Shown here piece after piece: positions 16,470 to 24,875 of a DNA stretch of 64,000 nt. The stretch lies in NCBI RefSeq assembly GCF_006494775.1, contig NZ_CP041146.1:1860001-1924000 (forward strand), in the 5' to 3' direction. A program made the translations under genes and the position numbers. Below the pieces are notes generated by a model. The model was not told the origin of the DNA, did not search any database, and was given only the letters and a program-made list of their open reading frames with translations. The stretch comes from Nocardioides humi. Its GTDB lineage: Bacteria; Actinomycetota; Actinomycetes; Propionibacteriales; Nocardioidaceae. Position 1 is the stretch's first letter. Every line of letters begins with the position of its first letter.

Positions 16470-17678
16470 TCAGTCCTCGCGCGCCCCGATGGTGAGCCGG
16501 AGGTACTGCGAGATCGCCTCGGCCCGGTTCTCCACCCGCAGCTTGCGGAGGATCTGCTTGACGTGGGACTTGACCGTGCCCGTCGCGATGACGAGCCGTT
16601 GGGCGATCCGCTCGTTCGTGGCGCCGGTCGCCATCAGCGCGAGCACCTCGAGCTCGCGTCCGGTCAGCACCTCCTCGAGGACCCGGGGCCGCTCGACCTC
16701 GACCACCGGCCGGACCGGCCGGCTGACGCCGACGGCGGTGGCCTCGTCCCGGGTCACCAGGTCGATCGTGCTGGTCGCGAGCTCGTCGAGCACCGCCTCG
16801 ACGCTGCGCATCGCCTCCATCACCTGGACCCGCTGCTCCCGCAGCCGGCCGAGGAGGACGGCACGCTCGAAGATCTGCGCGAAGCCGATCGCGAAGAACC
16901 ACAGGATGTCCCGGTCGAGGTCCACCATCTCGGTGCCCTGGTTGTCGGCATGCAGCAGCCCGATGACCCGGTCACCGGAGAGGATCGGCGCGGCGACGTA
17001 CGACACCAGGCCGGATGCACGGGCCATCGGCTCGTAGACGCGCGGGTCGTCTGCGGCCCGGAGCACGATGGCAGGCTCCCGGCGCTGGACCAGCTCGCTC
17101 TCGAGGAGCATCTGGGACAGCTCGATCGTGGGCACCGCGCGGATCCAGTCCCGGAAGGCCAGCTCGGCCTCGCCCATGCTGCTGGCCCAGCTGCGCCACG
17201 GGCGCCAGGTGTCGCCGTCGACCCTCGACAGCATCACGCGCTCGAACCCGCCTGCGTCGGCGGCCGCCTCGCACACGGTCTCCAGGAGCTGGTCCTGATC
17301 GGTCATCCGGCGCAGCGTGCCGAGGCCCTGGTCGAGCCGATCCAGCCGACGCAGCCGCTCGTGGCCGAGGTGGTCGTGGATGCCGAAGCGCACGGCATGG
17401 ATCTCGTGCAGCACCTGGCTCACGTCGGCGACCTCCTTGGGTCTCGCGACCCGGTCCGGGTCGACGAGGCACTCCCGCATGATCCCGCCCAGGATCGCCA
17501 GCTGGCCGTCGAGCGTGCGCAGCTCGGGCGAGGGCGGCTGACCGACCTCGTCGGCGTAGTCGTCCCGATCGAAGACGCCCAGCTCCCAGAGCAGGCCGAC
17601 GGCCGCTGCATGGGCCTCCCGACCCCGCTCGGCCAGCGCGGCACGTCGGCGCGCAGACGCCGCACTACCCGACTCCAT
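16470..17678 (-). CDS. LuxR-type response regulator-like activator with GAF domain
   Basis: The 402-residue protein has a central GAF-like sensor region (about 150-300; LLETVCEAAADAGGFERVML, SYVAAPILSGDRVIGLLHADNQG) and a C-terminal LuxR helix-turn-helix (LTGRELEVLALMATG, ERIAQRL, GTVKSHVKQILRKL). There is no receiver domain, so it probably senses a small molecule or redox state directly rather than phosphorylation. It ends 117 bases upstream of the AliA-like ligase gene on the same strand. The start is the ATG at 17678; readings from 17828 cross the divergent tetR promoter. Target genes are unknown, with local catabolic operons the first guess. Confidence 0.85.
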   Translation of the reverse strand: MESGSAASARRRAALAERGREAHAAAVGLLWELGVFDRDDYADEVGQPPSPELRTLDGQLAILGGIMRECLVDPDRVARPKEVADVSQVLHEIHAVRFGIHDHLGHERLRRLDRLDQGLGTLRRMTDQDQLLETVCEAAADAGGFERVMLSRVDGDTWRPWRSWASSMGEAELAFRDWIRAVPTIELSQMLLESELVQRREPAIVLRAADDPRVYEPMARASGLVSYVAAPILSGDRVIGLLHADNQGTEMVDLDRDILWFFAIGFAQIFERAVLLGRLREQRVQVMEAMRSVEAVLDELATSTIDLVTRDEATAVGVSRPVRPVVEVERPRVLEEVLTGRELEVLALMATGATNERIAQRLVIATGTVKSHVKQILRKLRVENRAEAISQYLRLTIGARED

Positions 17679-17720
17679 GGGAACCACCTGCCTGGTCGTG
17701 GACCCCGGACCACAACCCGT

Positions 17721-17732
17721 GAACGATCGTTC
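17721..17732. promoter_or_regulatory. Perfect palindrome, likely TetR operator
   Basis: GAACGATCGTTC is a perfect 12-base palindrome in the 76-base space between the divergent luxR-type gene (start 17678, minus) and tetR gene (start 17755, plus). Its centre is about 28 bases before the tetR start codon. TetR proteins with AACGNNCGTT-like sites commonly autoregulate from such positions. Confidence 0.6.
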
Positions 17733-17754
17733 CGTCCGATGATAGTCTGCGCTG

Positions 17755-18312
17755 GTGCCGCGTGACCGACGGATCCTCGATGCCGCCGCCGTCGCCTTCC
17801 ACGAGAAGGGCTTCCACGGGGTCGGCATGGACGAGCTCGGACGTCGTGCGGGACTGAGCGGTCCCTCGCTCTACCGCTACTTCGCCGGCAAGGACGAGAT
17901 CCTCGCCAGGCTCCTCGACGAGGCGATGGACGAGCTGCTCGGCGCCACGACGCCGGTCGATCCCGACCCGCGGACGGACCTGGAGCGGGCGTTGCGGCAC
18001 CACATCGAGTTCGCGCTCGCCAACCGGCACCTGGTCACGCTCTACCAACGCGAGGTCCGGTCGCTGGTGGAGCCCTGGGCGGACGCCTTCACCCGACGGC
18101 GCAGGCAGTACGTCCGCGCCTGGGAGACTCTCCTCGCCCGCGCGTTCCCGACGCTGGAGCCCGGCGCGGTCGCCGCGGCCGCCCAGGGCTGCCTGGGCCT
18201 CGTCTTCTCCGTGGCGACCTGGCCGGACCGGGCCCTGGCGGCCCCCGGGGTCACCGATCTCATCATGGGCCTGGTCCTGCACGGCGTGGCCGGGGTCGAT
18301 CTACCGGCCTGA
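17755..18312 (+). CDS. TetR-family transcriptional regulator
   Basis: This 185-residue repressor has the TetR N-terminal helix-turn-helix (ILDAAAVAFHEKGFHGVGMD, then LGRRAGLSGPSLYRYFAGKDEIL, residues about 6-47) and a helical ligand domain. Translation starts at GTG 17755. Its last 12 bases overlap the end of the convergent acyl-CoA dehydrogenase gene. With the palindrome at 17721 it probably controls itself and perhaps the divergent luxR-type gene. The ligand is likely an acyl-CoA, as for many TetR proteins beside fadE genes, but that is inference. Confidence 0.88.
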   Translation: MPRDRRILDAAAVAFHEKGFHGVGMDELGRRAGLSGPSLYRYFAGKDEILARLLDEAMDELLGATTPVDPDPRTDLERALRHHIEFALANRHLVTLYQREVRSLVEPWADAFTRRRRQYVRAWETLLARAFPTLEPGAVAAAAQGCLGLVFSVATWPDRALAAPGVTDLIMGLVLHGVAGVDLPA

Positions 18313-19542
18313 ACGGAAGTCCCACATCCCGGCAGCGATCCGGCGGTACTGCAGCTCGTCGGAGCCCTCCGTGATGCGGTAGCGCCGGTGGTGCCGGTAG
18401 ATGTGCTCGAAGGGGTGGTGGCGGCTGTAGCCGACTCCGCCGTGGACCTGCATGGCACGGTCGGCCGCGTCGCACGCGAGGCGATTGCCCCGTACGTTGA
18501 CCATGGCCACCTTGTCGCTCACGGCGGTCTTGCCGTGGACGTCCATCTCCCAGGCGACCTTCGCGATGGTGTTGCGCACGAGCTCCGCCTCGGTCTGCAG
18601 CTCGACGAGCTGCCACTGGACGCCCTGGTAGTCGCGCATGGCCTTGCCGAAGAGCCTGCGCTCCTCGGTGTAGGCGACGGCCCGGTCGATGCAGAACTGG
18701 GCGGCGCCCAGGGAGCTCGCGGCCTGCCGGATCCTGTTCTCGTGGACGAAGAGCTGGGCGCAGTCCAGGCCTCGGCCCTCCTCCCCGACCATGGCCGACG
18801 ACGGCACCCGGACGCCGTCCAGGCGCACCTCGGCGTGGTCGGTCGGCATGTTGAACGTCCACCAGTAGAACGGCACCTCGAACCCGGGAGCGTCCGTCGG
18901 GACGAGGAACGCCGAGATGCCGTCGGCCTTCCCGTCCTCACCGCTGGTGCGGGCGAAGACGAGGTCGACCTCGGAGACGTCGACGACGCTGTTCCAGCGC
19001 TTGGCCCCCGTGATGATCCAGTCGTCGCCGTCGCGCACCGCCCGGGTCTCCAGCCAGGTGACATCGCTGCCGTGGTTGGGCTCGGTCAGGCCGAAGGCCA
19101 TCTCCATGTCACCGGAGACGAGGCGCTCGAGGTACTGCTCCTTCTGCTCCGGCGTCCCGTACTCGTGCAGGACGAGCGCGAGCGGCAGGTTGGCGACCAT
19201 CGACGCCTCGTGGCTCAGCTCGGCGTGCAGGCCCGGACCGCGGCGGGCGAGGTGCTCGCGGATCACGGCCATGGCGACGTTCGTGCCGTCCTGGCCGCCC
19301 AGCGCCTTCGGCAGCGGATAGCGGTAGAAGCCCGCCCGGTCGGCAAGGACCCGGGCCTCGTGCAGGATCTCGCGCCATCGGCGGGTGGGGATGCCGCCCC
19401 GCTCCACGTCGGTGCGGCTGAACTCGCGCCGGTGGTCGAAGTACTCGGGGTTGGCCTCCTCGATCGGCTTGATCTTGTCCTCGATGAAGGCGTCGAGGTC
19501 GGCGAGGAACGTCGTGACGTCCTCCGGGATCGACCAGTCCAT
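18301..19542 (-). CDS. Acyl-CoA dehydrogenase with intact catalytic glutamate
   Basis: This 413-residue acyl-CoA dehydrogenase contains GLTEPNHGSDVTWLET near 147, the FGKAMRDYQGVQW helix and the C-terminal RRYRITEGSDELQYRR. In that last stretch the glutamate of the medium-chain type (YEGTS-like) is kept, unlike the other dehydrogenases in the window. It has a charged N-terminus (MDWSIPEDVTTFLADLDAF). The start is the ATG at 19542 with GAGGAGAC ahead. It stands alone on the minus strand, divergent from the MaoC gene at 19731, which may act on its enoyl-CoA product. Confidence 0.88.
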   Translation of the reverse strand: MDWSIPEDVTTFLADLDAFIEDKIKPIEEANPEYFDHRREFSRTDVERGGIPTRRWREILHEARVLADRAGFYRYPLPKALGGQDGTNVAMAVIREHLARRGPGLHAELSHEASMVANLPLALVLHEYGTPEQKEQYLERLVSGDMEMAFGLTEPNHGSDVTWLETRAVRDGDDWIITGAKRWNSVVDVSEVDLVFARTSGEDGKADGISAFLVPTDAPGFEVPFYWWTFNMPTDHAEVRLDGVRVPSSAMVGEEGRGLDCAQLFVHENRIRQAASSLGAAQFCIDRAVAYTEERRLFGKAMRDYQGVQWQLVELQTEAELVRNTIAKVAWEMDVHGKTAVSDKVAMVNVRGNRLACDAADRAMQVHGGVGYSRHHPFEHIYRHHRRYRITEGSDELQYRRIAAGMWDFRSGR

Positions 19543-19730
19543 GTCGTCTCCTCGGTCGGGCCCGCTGGACGGGCTGGTGCCGTGCCGCAGTCCCGCGGTC
19601 ACCGGATGCGACGACGCTAGATCCGGCGCCGGAACGCCCGGTGGTGGCCGACCGGCGCGTGCTGTGGAGATCTCCACCGGCCGTCGGGCGGTCCGTCGCA
19701 CCGCCCGTCGGCTGCCGTGACGATGGCGGC

Positions 19731-20183
19731 ATGAGAATCCTCAACAGCGTCGACGAGCTCCGCGCCCTGGTGGGAGAGCGCCTCGGCACCAGCTCGTGGC
19801 ACGACATCACCCAGGAGCGCATCCAGGCGTTCGCGGACGCCACGGAGGACTGGGAGCGCATCCACGTCGACCCGGAGCGGGCAGCGCGCTCACCCTTCGG
19901 CGTCACCATCGCGCACGGGCTCCTCACCCTGTCCCTCGGCCCGAAGTTCCAGTACGAGATCTTCGAGATGAACGGGCACTCGCTGGCGCTCAACTACGGC
20001 TACGACAAGGTCCGCTGGATCTCGCCGGTCAAGGTCGGCTCCCGGCTCCGGATGACGCAGGACCTCCTCGCCGCCGAGCCGCTCGAGGGCGGCTCGAAGT
20101 TCCGCACGCGACAGACCTTCGAGATCGAGGGACAGGACGAGCCGGCCTGCGTGGCCGAGTCCCTCTTCGCCTACTTCGACTGA
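19731..20183 (+). CDS. MaoC-family dehydratase/hydratase
   Basis: This 150-residue single hot-dog domain protein carries the hydratase-2 motif in the form FADATEDWERIHVDPERA (around 33-50) with the catalytic Asp/His region, followed by GVTIAHGLLTLSL. It would hydrate an enoyl-CoA with R stereochemistry. The ATG at 19731 fits the family start (MRILNSVDELRALVG); an upstream ATG at 19641 adds 30 unlikely residues. It is 13 bases ahead of the quinone-oxidoreductase-like gene and is transcribed with it. Confidence 0.88.
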   Translation: MRILNSVDELRALVGERLGTSSWHDITQERIQAFADATEDWERIHVDPERAARSPFGVTIAHGLLTLSLGPKFQYEIFEMNGHSLALNYGYDKVRWISPVKVGSRLRMTQDLLAAEPLEGGSKFRTRQTFEIEGQDEPACVAESLFAYFD

Positions 20184-20196
20184 CCAGGAGGAGACC

Positions 20197-21180
20197 ATGC
20201 GCGCTGTCGTCGTCGAGCGCCTCGACGGACCCCGCTCCGCCGTCGTCAAGGACGTCCCGGCCCCGGTCGGAGCCCACCCGCGCGCCGGCGGACGCCGGGT
20301 GTTGGTGGACGTCCATGCCGTCGGCCTGTCGTTCATCGACCCCCTCCAGACCTGGGGCCGCTACCAGGGCGGCGTCCCCGCGCCGTACGTGTGCGGCTCC
20401 GAGGTATCCGGGATGGTCGTCGAGGCCCCGGAGGACTCGTGGCTGGAGCCGGGCGACCGGGTCTCCGGGATCGTCTGGCAGGGCGCGATGGCCGAGCAGG
20501 CGCTCGCCCTCGACGACTTCGTCGTCAAGCTGCCCGATTCCATGTCGTACGCCGAGGGTGCGGGCATCTACATGAACTACGCGACCGCCTGGTACGCACT
20601 CGATCGGGCCGGCGCCCGTCCCGGTGAGACCGTGCTCGTCACCGGGGCCGCGGGCGGGGTGGGCACCTGCGTCCTGGACCTCGGTCCGGCCTTCGGCGTG
20701 TCCACGATCGCGCTGGTCTCCAGCGACGCGAAGGAGGAGATGGCTCGACGGGCCGGCGCGACCCACGTCGTCCGGGCCGACCCGGACTGGCTCGGCACGG
20801 TCCGTGAGCTCACCGGCGGCCGTGGCGTCGAGGTCTTCGTCGACATGGTCGGCGGCGACCGCTTCCTCGACACGGTCCGCTCGCTGCGCATCGGCGGTCG
20901 GGGCGTGATCGTCGGCTTCGCCGGTGGCTCCATCCCCGAGCTCCGGATGAACCGGCTGCTGCTGCGCAATCTCACCCTGACCGGCATCACGATGGACGTG
21001 ATGGAGACCGAGCACCCGGGCACCCTCGAACGCGTCCGGCTCGGTGTGCAGCGGCTGCTCGACGAGGGGCGGCTCAGGCCCGCGATCGGTGCCGTCTACC
21101 CGCTCGACCGCGCCGCCGACGCCCTCGCCGCGCTCGACGAGCGGACGGCCGTCGGCAAGGTCGTGGTCGAGGTGCGCTGA
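20197..21180 (+). CDS. NADPH:quinone oxidoreductase-like MDR protein (zinc-free)
   Basis: This 327-residue medium-chain dehydrogenase/reductase has no zinc ligands and shows the nucleotide motif TGAAGGVGTCVLDL near 150. It belongs with quinone reductase/crotonyl-CoA-reductase-like proteins and should transfer hydride from NADPH to an enone, enoyl-CoA or quinone. It resembles the gene at 23188-24177 throughout (GGSIPE, MNRLLLRNL versus VNRLLLRNL), so the two are paralogues on opposite strands. It is preceded by GGAGGAG 7 bases before the ATG and converges on the phosphotransferase gene after 10 bases. Confidence 0.85.
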   Translation: MRAVVVERLDGPRSAVVKDVPAPVGAHPRAGGRRVLVDVHAVGLSFIDPLQTWGRYQGGVPAPYVCGSEVSGMVVEAPEDSWLEPGDRVSGIVWQGAMAEQALALDDFVVKLPDSMSYAEGAGIYMNYATAWYALDRAGARPGETVLVTGAAGGVGTCVLDLGPAFGVSTIALVSSDAKEEMARRAGATHVVRADPDWLGTVRELTGGRGVEVFVDMVGGDRFLDTVRSLRIGGRGVIVGFAGGSIPELRMNRLLLRNLTLTGITMDVMETEHPGTLERVRLGVQRLLDEGRLRPAIGAVYPLDRAADALAALDERTAVGKVVVEVR

Positions 21181-21190
21181 GCGGGCCACG

Positions 21191-22252
21191 TCACGCCCGG
21201 TCGAGCACCGCGTGGCCCGCCGCCAGCACCTCGTCGAGGTGCTGCGCGGCGACCACCAGCTTCGGGTCCGGGCGGTCCAGCCGGCGCTCGCGCTTCCAGA
21301 TCACCGCGATCGTCGACGCCGTCTTGTAGTAGCAGACACCGAGGAACCACTCGAGGTCTGCGGCTGTCGCCGCGATCTCCGCGGCGTCGGCTCCCGCGGC
21401 GCGGCGGGCCTCGGCGTACTCCCCCCAGAGCTCCTCACGCGTCGGCAGCGCGGCGCCCGCCGCACGGTCGCCCGCAGGCCGGTCCTCGTGGAAGACATGG
21501 GCGGGTGCCAGGTGCATCAACAGCCAGGCCAGGTCGGCACGCGGGTCCCCCACCGACCAGATCTCCCAGTCGATGACGGCGGTGAGTCCGGCGCCCTCGA
21601 AGAGCATGTTGGCCAGCCGGTAGTCGCCGTGCAACAGGCGGGGCGGCACACCGGACGGCACGCGATCGGCGAGTCGCCGATACAGCTTCTCGTGGCCGGG
21701 CGCGATGTCGTCGTCGACCGTCTCGAGCAGCCTCCGCCAGCGCTCCAGCTCCTCGTCGACGGCGGACACCGGCTCGCCGCCCAGGCCGATCCGCGCCGGA
21801 CCGACGGACTGCAGCCGCGCCAGTGCTCGCGCCGCGACCCGCATCCGCTCCGCAACGACGTCGGCCTCCGGCGGCGCGGCCGACACGTCGAGGAGCGGCT
21901 CGTACGACTCCCCCGGGCACAACGACATCGCGAAAAGGGGAGGGACCTCGGGCGGATCGCCGGCATCCTCGAAGAGCACCTCCGGCACCGGGAACCCCGG
22001 CAGCCGCCGCAGGGCCCGCAGCGCCTGCGCCTGGCGCAGCACGTCCCGGTTGCGGACCGGGGCCAGCCCGGCGGGCGCGACCTTGAGCACGACCTGTCGA
22101 TCCGCACGGTCACCGACCAGCGTGGAGGCGAACGTCAGGCTCGACACCCCGCCCTCGAGGCGCCGCAGTCCCCGCAGCTCCGCGGCCGGGTCACGGCGCC
22201 TCGCGGCGGCTGTGGCGCGATCCAGCAGTCCGTCCAGGTCGATGTTCTGCAC
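21191..22252 (-). CDS. Phosphotransferase family protein (APH/ACAD10-N-like kinase fold)
   Basis: This protein of about 353 residues has the aminoglycoside-phosphotransferase kinase fold: the Brenner motif LLHGDYRLANMLF near 210 and the metal-binding AVIDWEIWSVGDPRADLAW just after. Proteins of this type near acyl-CoA dehydrogenase and SDR genes resemble the N-terminal part of human ACAD10/11, which phosphorylates 4-hydroxyacyl-CoAs so that they can enter beta-oxidation. That role would suit this cluster but is inferred. The GTG at 22252 (VQNIDLDGL) with GAGG upstream is the best start; the frame stays open much further only by chance. Confidence 0.82.
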   Translation of the reverse strand: MQNIDLDGLLDRATAAARRRDPAAELRGLRRLEGGVSSLTFASTLVGDRADRQVVLKVAPAGLAPVRNRDVLRQAQALRALRRLPGFPVPEVLFEDAGDPPEVPPLFAMSLCPGESYEPLLDVSAAPPEADVVAERMRVAARALARLQSVGPARIGLGGEPVSAVDEELERWRRLLETVDDDIAPGHEKLYRRLADRVPSGVPPRLLHGDYRLANMLFEGAGLTAVIDWEIWSVGDPRADLAWLLMHLAPAHVFHEDRPAGDRAAGAALPTREELWGEYAEARRAAGADAAEIAATAADLEWFLGVCYYKTASTIAVIWKRERRLDRPDPKLVVAAQHLDEVLAAGHAVLDRA

Positions 22253-22375
22253 GCACCTCACTCTGCGGCGGCGGCGGACGCGAGACAACGCGGCTGCCGC
22301 ACCGCGCTGGAGAGGCCCACAGCCTGCTCGCGCCGATCCGTCGAGACCGCCGGCCGGGGCGAACAGACTTCGTCC

Positions 22376-23172
22376 ATGGTCACCGATTCGGACAACCCCT
22401 ACACCAGCGCCGAGTGGCGCGACCGGTTCCGCCTGGACGGCAAGGTCGCGGTCGTGACCGGCGCCTCCAGCGGCCTCGGCGTGGCGATCGCCCAGGGCAT
22501 GGCCGCCGCCGGCGCCGACGTGGCGATCGGCGCGCGCCGGATCGACATGCTCGACGAGACGCGCGCCCTGGTCGAAGGACTCGGTCGCCGTTGCGTCGCC
22601 GTCGAGACGGACGTGACCCGGGTGGAGGACTGCGAACGGCTGGTCGCGACCGCCGTCGACCGGCTCGGCGGGTGCGATGTGCTCGTCAACAACGCGGGCG
22701 TCGGCGGCGACTACAACGCGGCCACCGAGGACCCGCCCGAGCACTTCCGGTCCGTCGTCGACGTCAACCTCTTCGGCTCCTACTGGATGGCCCAGGCCGC
22801 CGGGCGGGCGATGCCGCCCGGCAGCGCCGTCGTCAACATCTCCAGCGTGATGGCGGTGACGACGGCGAAGATGCCGGCTGCCGGCTACAGCTCGGCCAAG
22901 GCGGGGGTGCTGGGCATGACGCGGGATCTCGCCGCACAGTGGGGCCCCCGCGGCATCCGGGTGAACGCCATCCTCCCGGGGTCTTCCTCACCGAGGCCAC
23001 GGCCAACTACAGCCCGAGGTATCAGCAGAAGATCATCGACGCGCGGGTGCCGGCCGGCCGGCTCGGCGATCCGGTCGAGATCGCCAGCACGGCGGTCTTC
23101 CTCGCCTCGGATGCGGCCGCCTACGTCACCGGCGTCTCGATCCCCGTCGACGGCGGGGTCCTGCTCCTCTGA
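22376..23172 (+). pseudogene. SDR-family oxidoreductase, broken by one frameshift (likely sequence error)
   Basis: Residues 1-203 (MVTDSDNPYTSAEW to NAILPG) read in one frame and the remaining 62 (VFLTEATANY to VDGGVLLL) in another. Both parts match one ordinary FabG-like SDR of about 265 residues: TGASSGLGVA, NNAG, SSVMAV, YSSAKAG and a normal C-terminal PVDGG. The break is at the four-G run 22978-22981; a fifth G would restore ILPGVFLTEA exactly. Because several other genes here are broken in the same way, I think the gene is intact in the organism. It is divergent from the phosphotransferase gene. Confidence 0.8.
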
Positions 23173-23187
23173 GCAGGACCGGCCGCG

Positions 23188-24177
23188 TCAGCCCGCGGCG
23201 ACGTCGATGACGACCTTGCCGAGCGCCTCCCGACGGTCGAGGATGCCGAGCGCGGTCGTGGCCCGCTCGAAGGGCAGCCGGTGGCCGACGTACGGCCGGA
23301 CCCGGCCCTCGGCGGCCACGGCCTCCAGGCCGGCGACCAGCTCGGGGGCGTAGCCGGGGAACCGCTGCTCCCACGGGTCGAGCGCGACGCCGACGACGCT
23401 CAGATTGCGCAGCAGGAGGCGGTTGACCCTGACCTCGGGGATCGAGCCGCCGGCGAACCCGACGACCATCAGCTGGCCCCCGACGTCCAGGGCGCGCAGG
23501 GAGTCGGTGAACCGGTCGCCGCCGACGGTGTCGACGACGACGGCGACGCCGTTGCCGCCGACCTCCCGGGCCTGCTGGGCCCACGCCTCGTCGGACCTCA
23601 GCACCACGTCGGCCCCGCTCTCCTTCGCGACCGCCGCCTTGGCCTCCGAGGAGACGACCGCGATCGAGGGCGCGGCGCGGCCACGCAGCAGGTCGAGCGT
23701 CGCCGTGCCGACGCCGCCGGCCGCCCCGTGCACCAGCACCGACTGTCCGTCCCGGAAGCCGGCACGATGGAGGGTGAACCACGCGGTCGCGTAGTTGAGG
23801 AAGTACGCCGCGCCGTCGGCCCAGGCCATGTGCTCCGGGATCCGCACGGTGTAGCGCGGGATGGCCAGGACCCGCTCGGCCACGGCGCCCCAGACGCTGA
23901 GGCCGGCGACCCGGTCGCCCGGCCGGAAGCGGGATCCCGGGGGCGCCTCGAGCACCACTCCGGCGTACTCGCCGCCCGTGACGTAGGGAGCCGGCGTGCC
24001 GTGCTGGTAGGCGCCACGGCTCTGCAGCAGGTCGGGGAAGGCGACCGCCGCCGCCTTCACCTCGACCAGCAGTCGCCTGCCCTCGGCCCACGGATGCGCG
24101 CCGGCCGGCTCGGAGAGGTCCTCCCGGAGCTCGACGGCGTCCGGCCCCGTGGTCTCGCGAACGACCAGGCCGCGCAT
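23188..24177 (-). CDS. NADPH:quinone oxidoreductase-like MDR protein (second paralogue)
   Basis: This 329-residue zinc-free MDR enzyme has HGAAGGVGTATLDL near 151. It is similar along its length to the protein at 20197-21180, including the stretch GFAGGSIPE. It likely reduces or oxidises an enone, enoyl-CoA or quinone with NADP(H). The start ATG at 24177 overlaps the upstream SDR stop (TGATG), and that SDR in turn overlaps the pucR gene, so all three are one operon under the operator at 26245-26265. Confidence 0.85.
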   Translation of the reverse strand: MRGLVVRETTGPDAVELREDLSEPAGAHPWAEGRRLLVEVKAAAVAFPDLLQSRGAYQHGTPAPYVTGGEYAGVVLEAPPGSRFRPGDRVAGLSVWGAVAERVLAIPRYTVRIPEHMAWADGAAYFLNYATAWFTLHRAGFRDGQSVLVHGAAGGVGTATLDLLRGRAAPSIAVVSSEAKAAVAKESGADVVLRSDEAWAQQAREVGGNGVAVVVDTVGGDRFTDSLRALDVGGQLMVVGFAGGSIPEVRVNRLLLRNLSVVGVALDPWEQRFPGYAPELVAGLEAVAAEGRVRPYVGHRLPFERATTALGILDRREALGKVVIDVAAG

Positions 24178-24875
24178 CAGCGGCGGGCCACCGACGAGGT
24201 GACCGAGCGGGTGTTCAGCTCGTCGCCACCGTCGACGGTGAGCAGCTGGCCGGTGACCATGCCGGAGGTCTCGCTCGCGAAGAAGGCCACGCCGTTGGCG
24301 ATGTCGGCGGGGTCGACGAAGCCGTTCGGCAGGCTGGCGAGCCACGCGTCCTTGATCTCCTCGGGCATGCCGAGGATCCCCGACGACGCCGTCATCCCCG
24401 GCAGCACGCAGTTCGCCGTGACGCCGTGGCGCACGTTCTCGGCGGCGACCGTCTTGACCATGCCGATGAGCCCGGCCTTCGACGTGGCGTAGGAGACCTG
24501 CGCCGGCATGCCCTGGGTGCCCGAGGTGCTCGAGATGACCACGATGCGGCCGTATCGGCGCTCACGCATGCCCGCCAGGCACTGCTGCAGGACGCGGAAG
24601 GTCCCGGTCAGGTTGATGTCGAGGTCGAGCTGCCACTTCTCCAACGAGAAGGTGTGCGCCGCCCCGAAGAGCGTGGTGATGGCCGCGTTCGCGACATACA
24701 CGTCGATCTCGCCGAAGTCGGGCAGCTCGTCGCGGGCGATGTCGAGCTGCCAGGTGCAGCCGGGCTCCTTGTCGAGGGTCACGACCTCGAAGCCGTCGTC
24801 GGTCAGGCGCCGGACGATCGCCTCTCCGATGCCGCCCTCGCGGCCTGCCCCGGTCACCAGTGCTCGGCGCGTCAT
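24177..24875 (-). CDS. SDR-family oxidoreductase
   Basis: This 232-residue short-chain dehydrogenase has the cofactor loop TGAGREGGIGEA (8-19), an acidic residue after the second strand (TLDKEPG) favouring NAD, and the catalytic arrangement SSTSGTQ, then YATSKAG. NNAG is replaced by ANAA. At 232 residues it is compact. The ATG at 24875 overlaps the pucR stop by four bases (ATGA). It likely oxidises a hydroxyl intermediate (3-hydroxyacyl-CoA or an alicyclic alcohol); no closer assignment is possible. Confidence 0.85.
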   Translation of the reverse strand: MTRRALVTGAGREGGIGEAIVRRLTDDGFEVVTLDKEPGCTWQLDIARDELPDFGEIDVYVANAAITTLFGAAHTFSLEKWQLDLDINLTGTFRVLQQCLAGMRERRYGRIVVISSTSGTQGMPAQVSYATSKAGLIGMVKTVAAENVRHGVTANCVLPGMTASSGILGMPEEIKDAWLASLPNGFVDPADIANGVAFFASETSGMVTGQLLTVDGGDELNTRSVTSSVARR

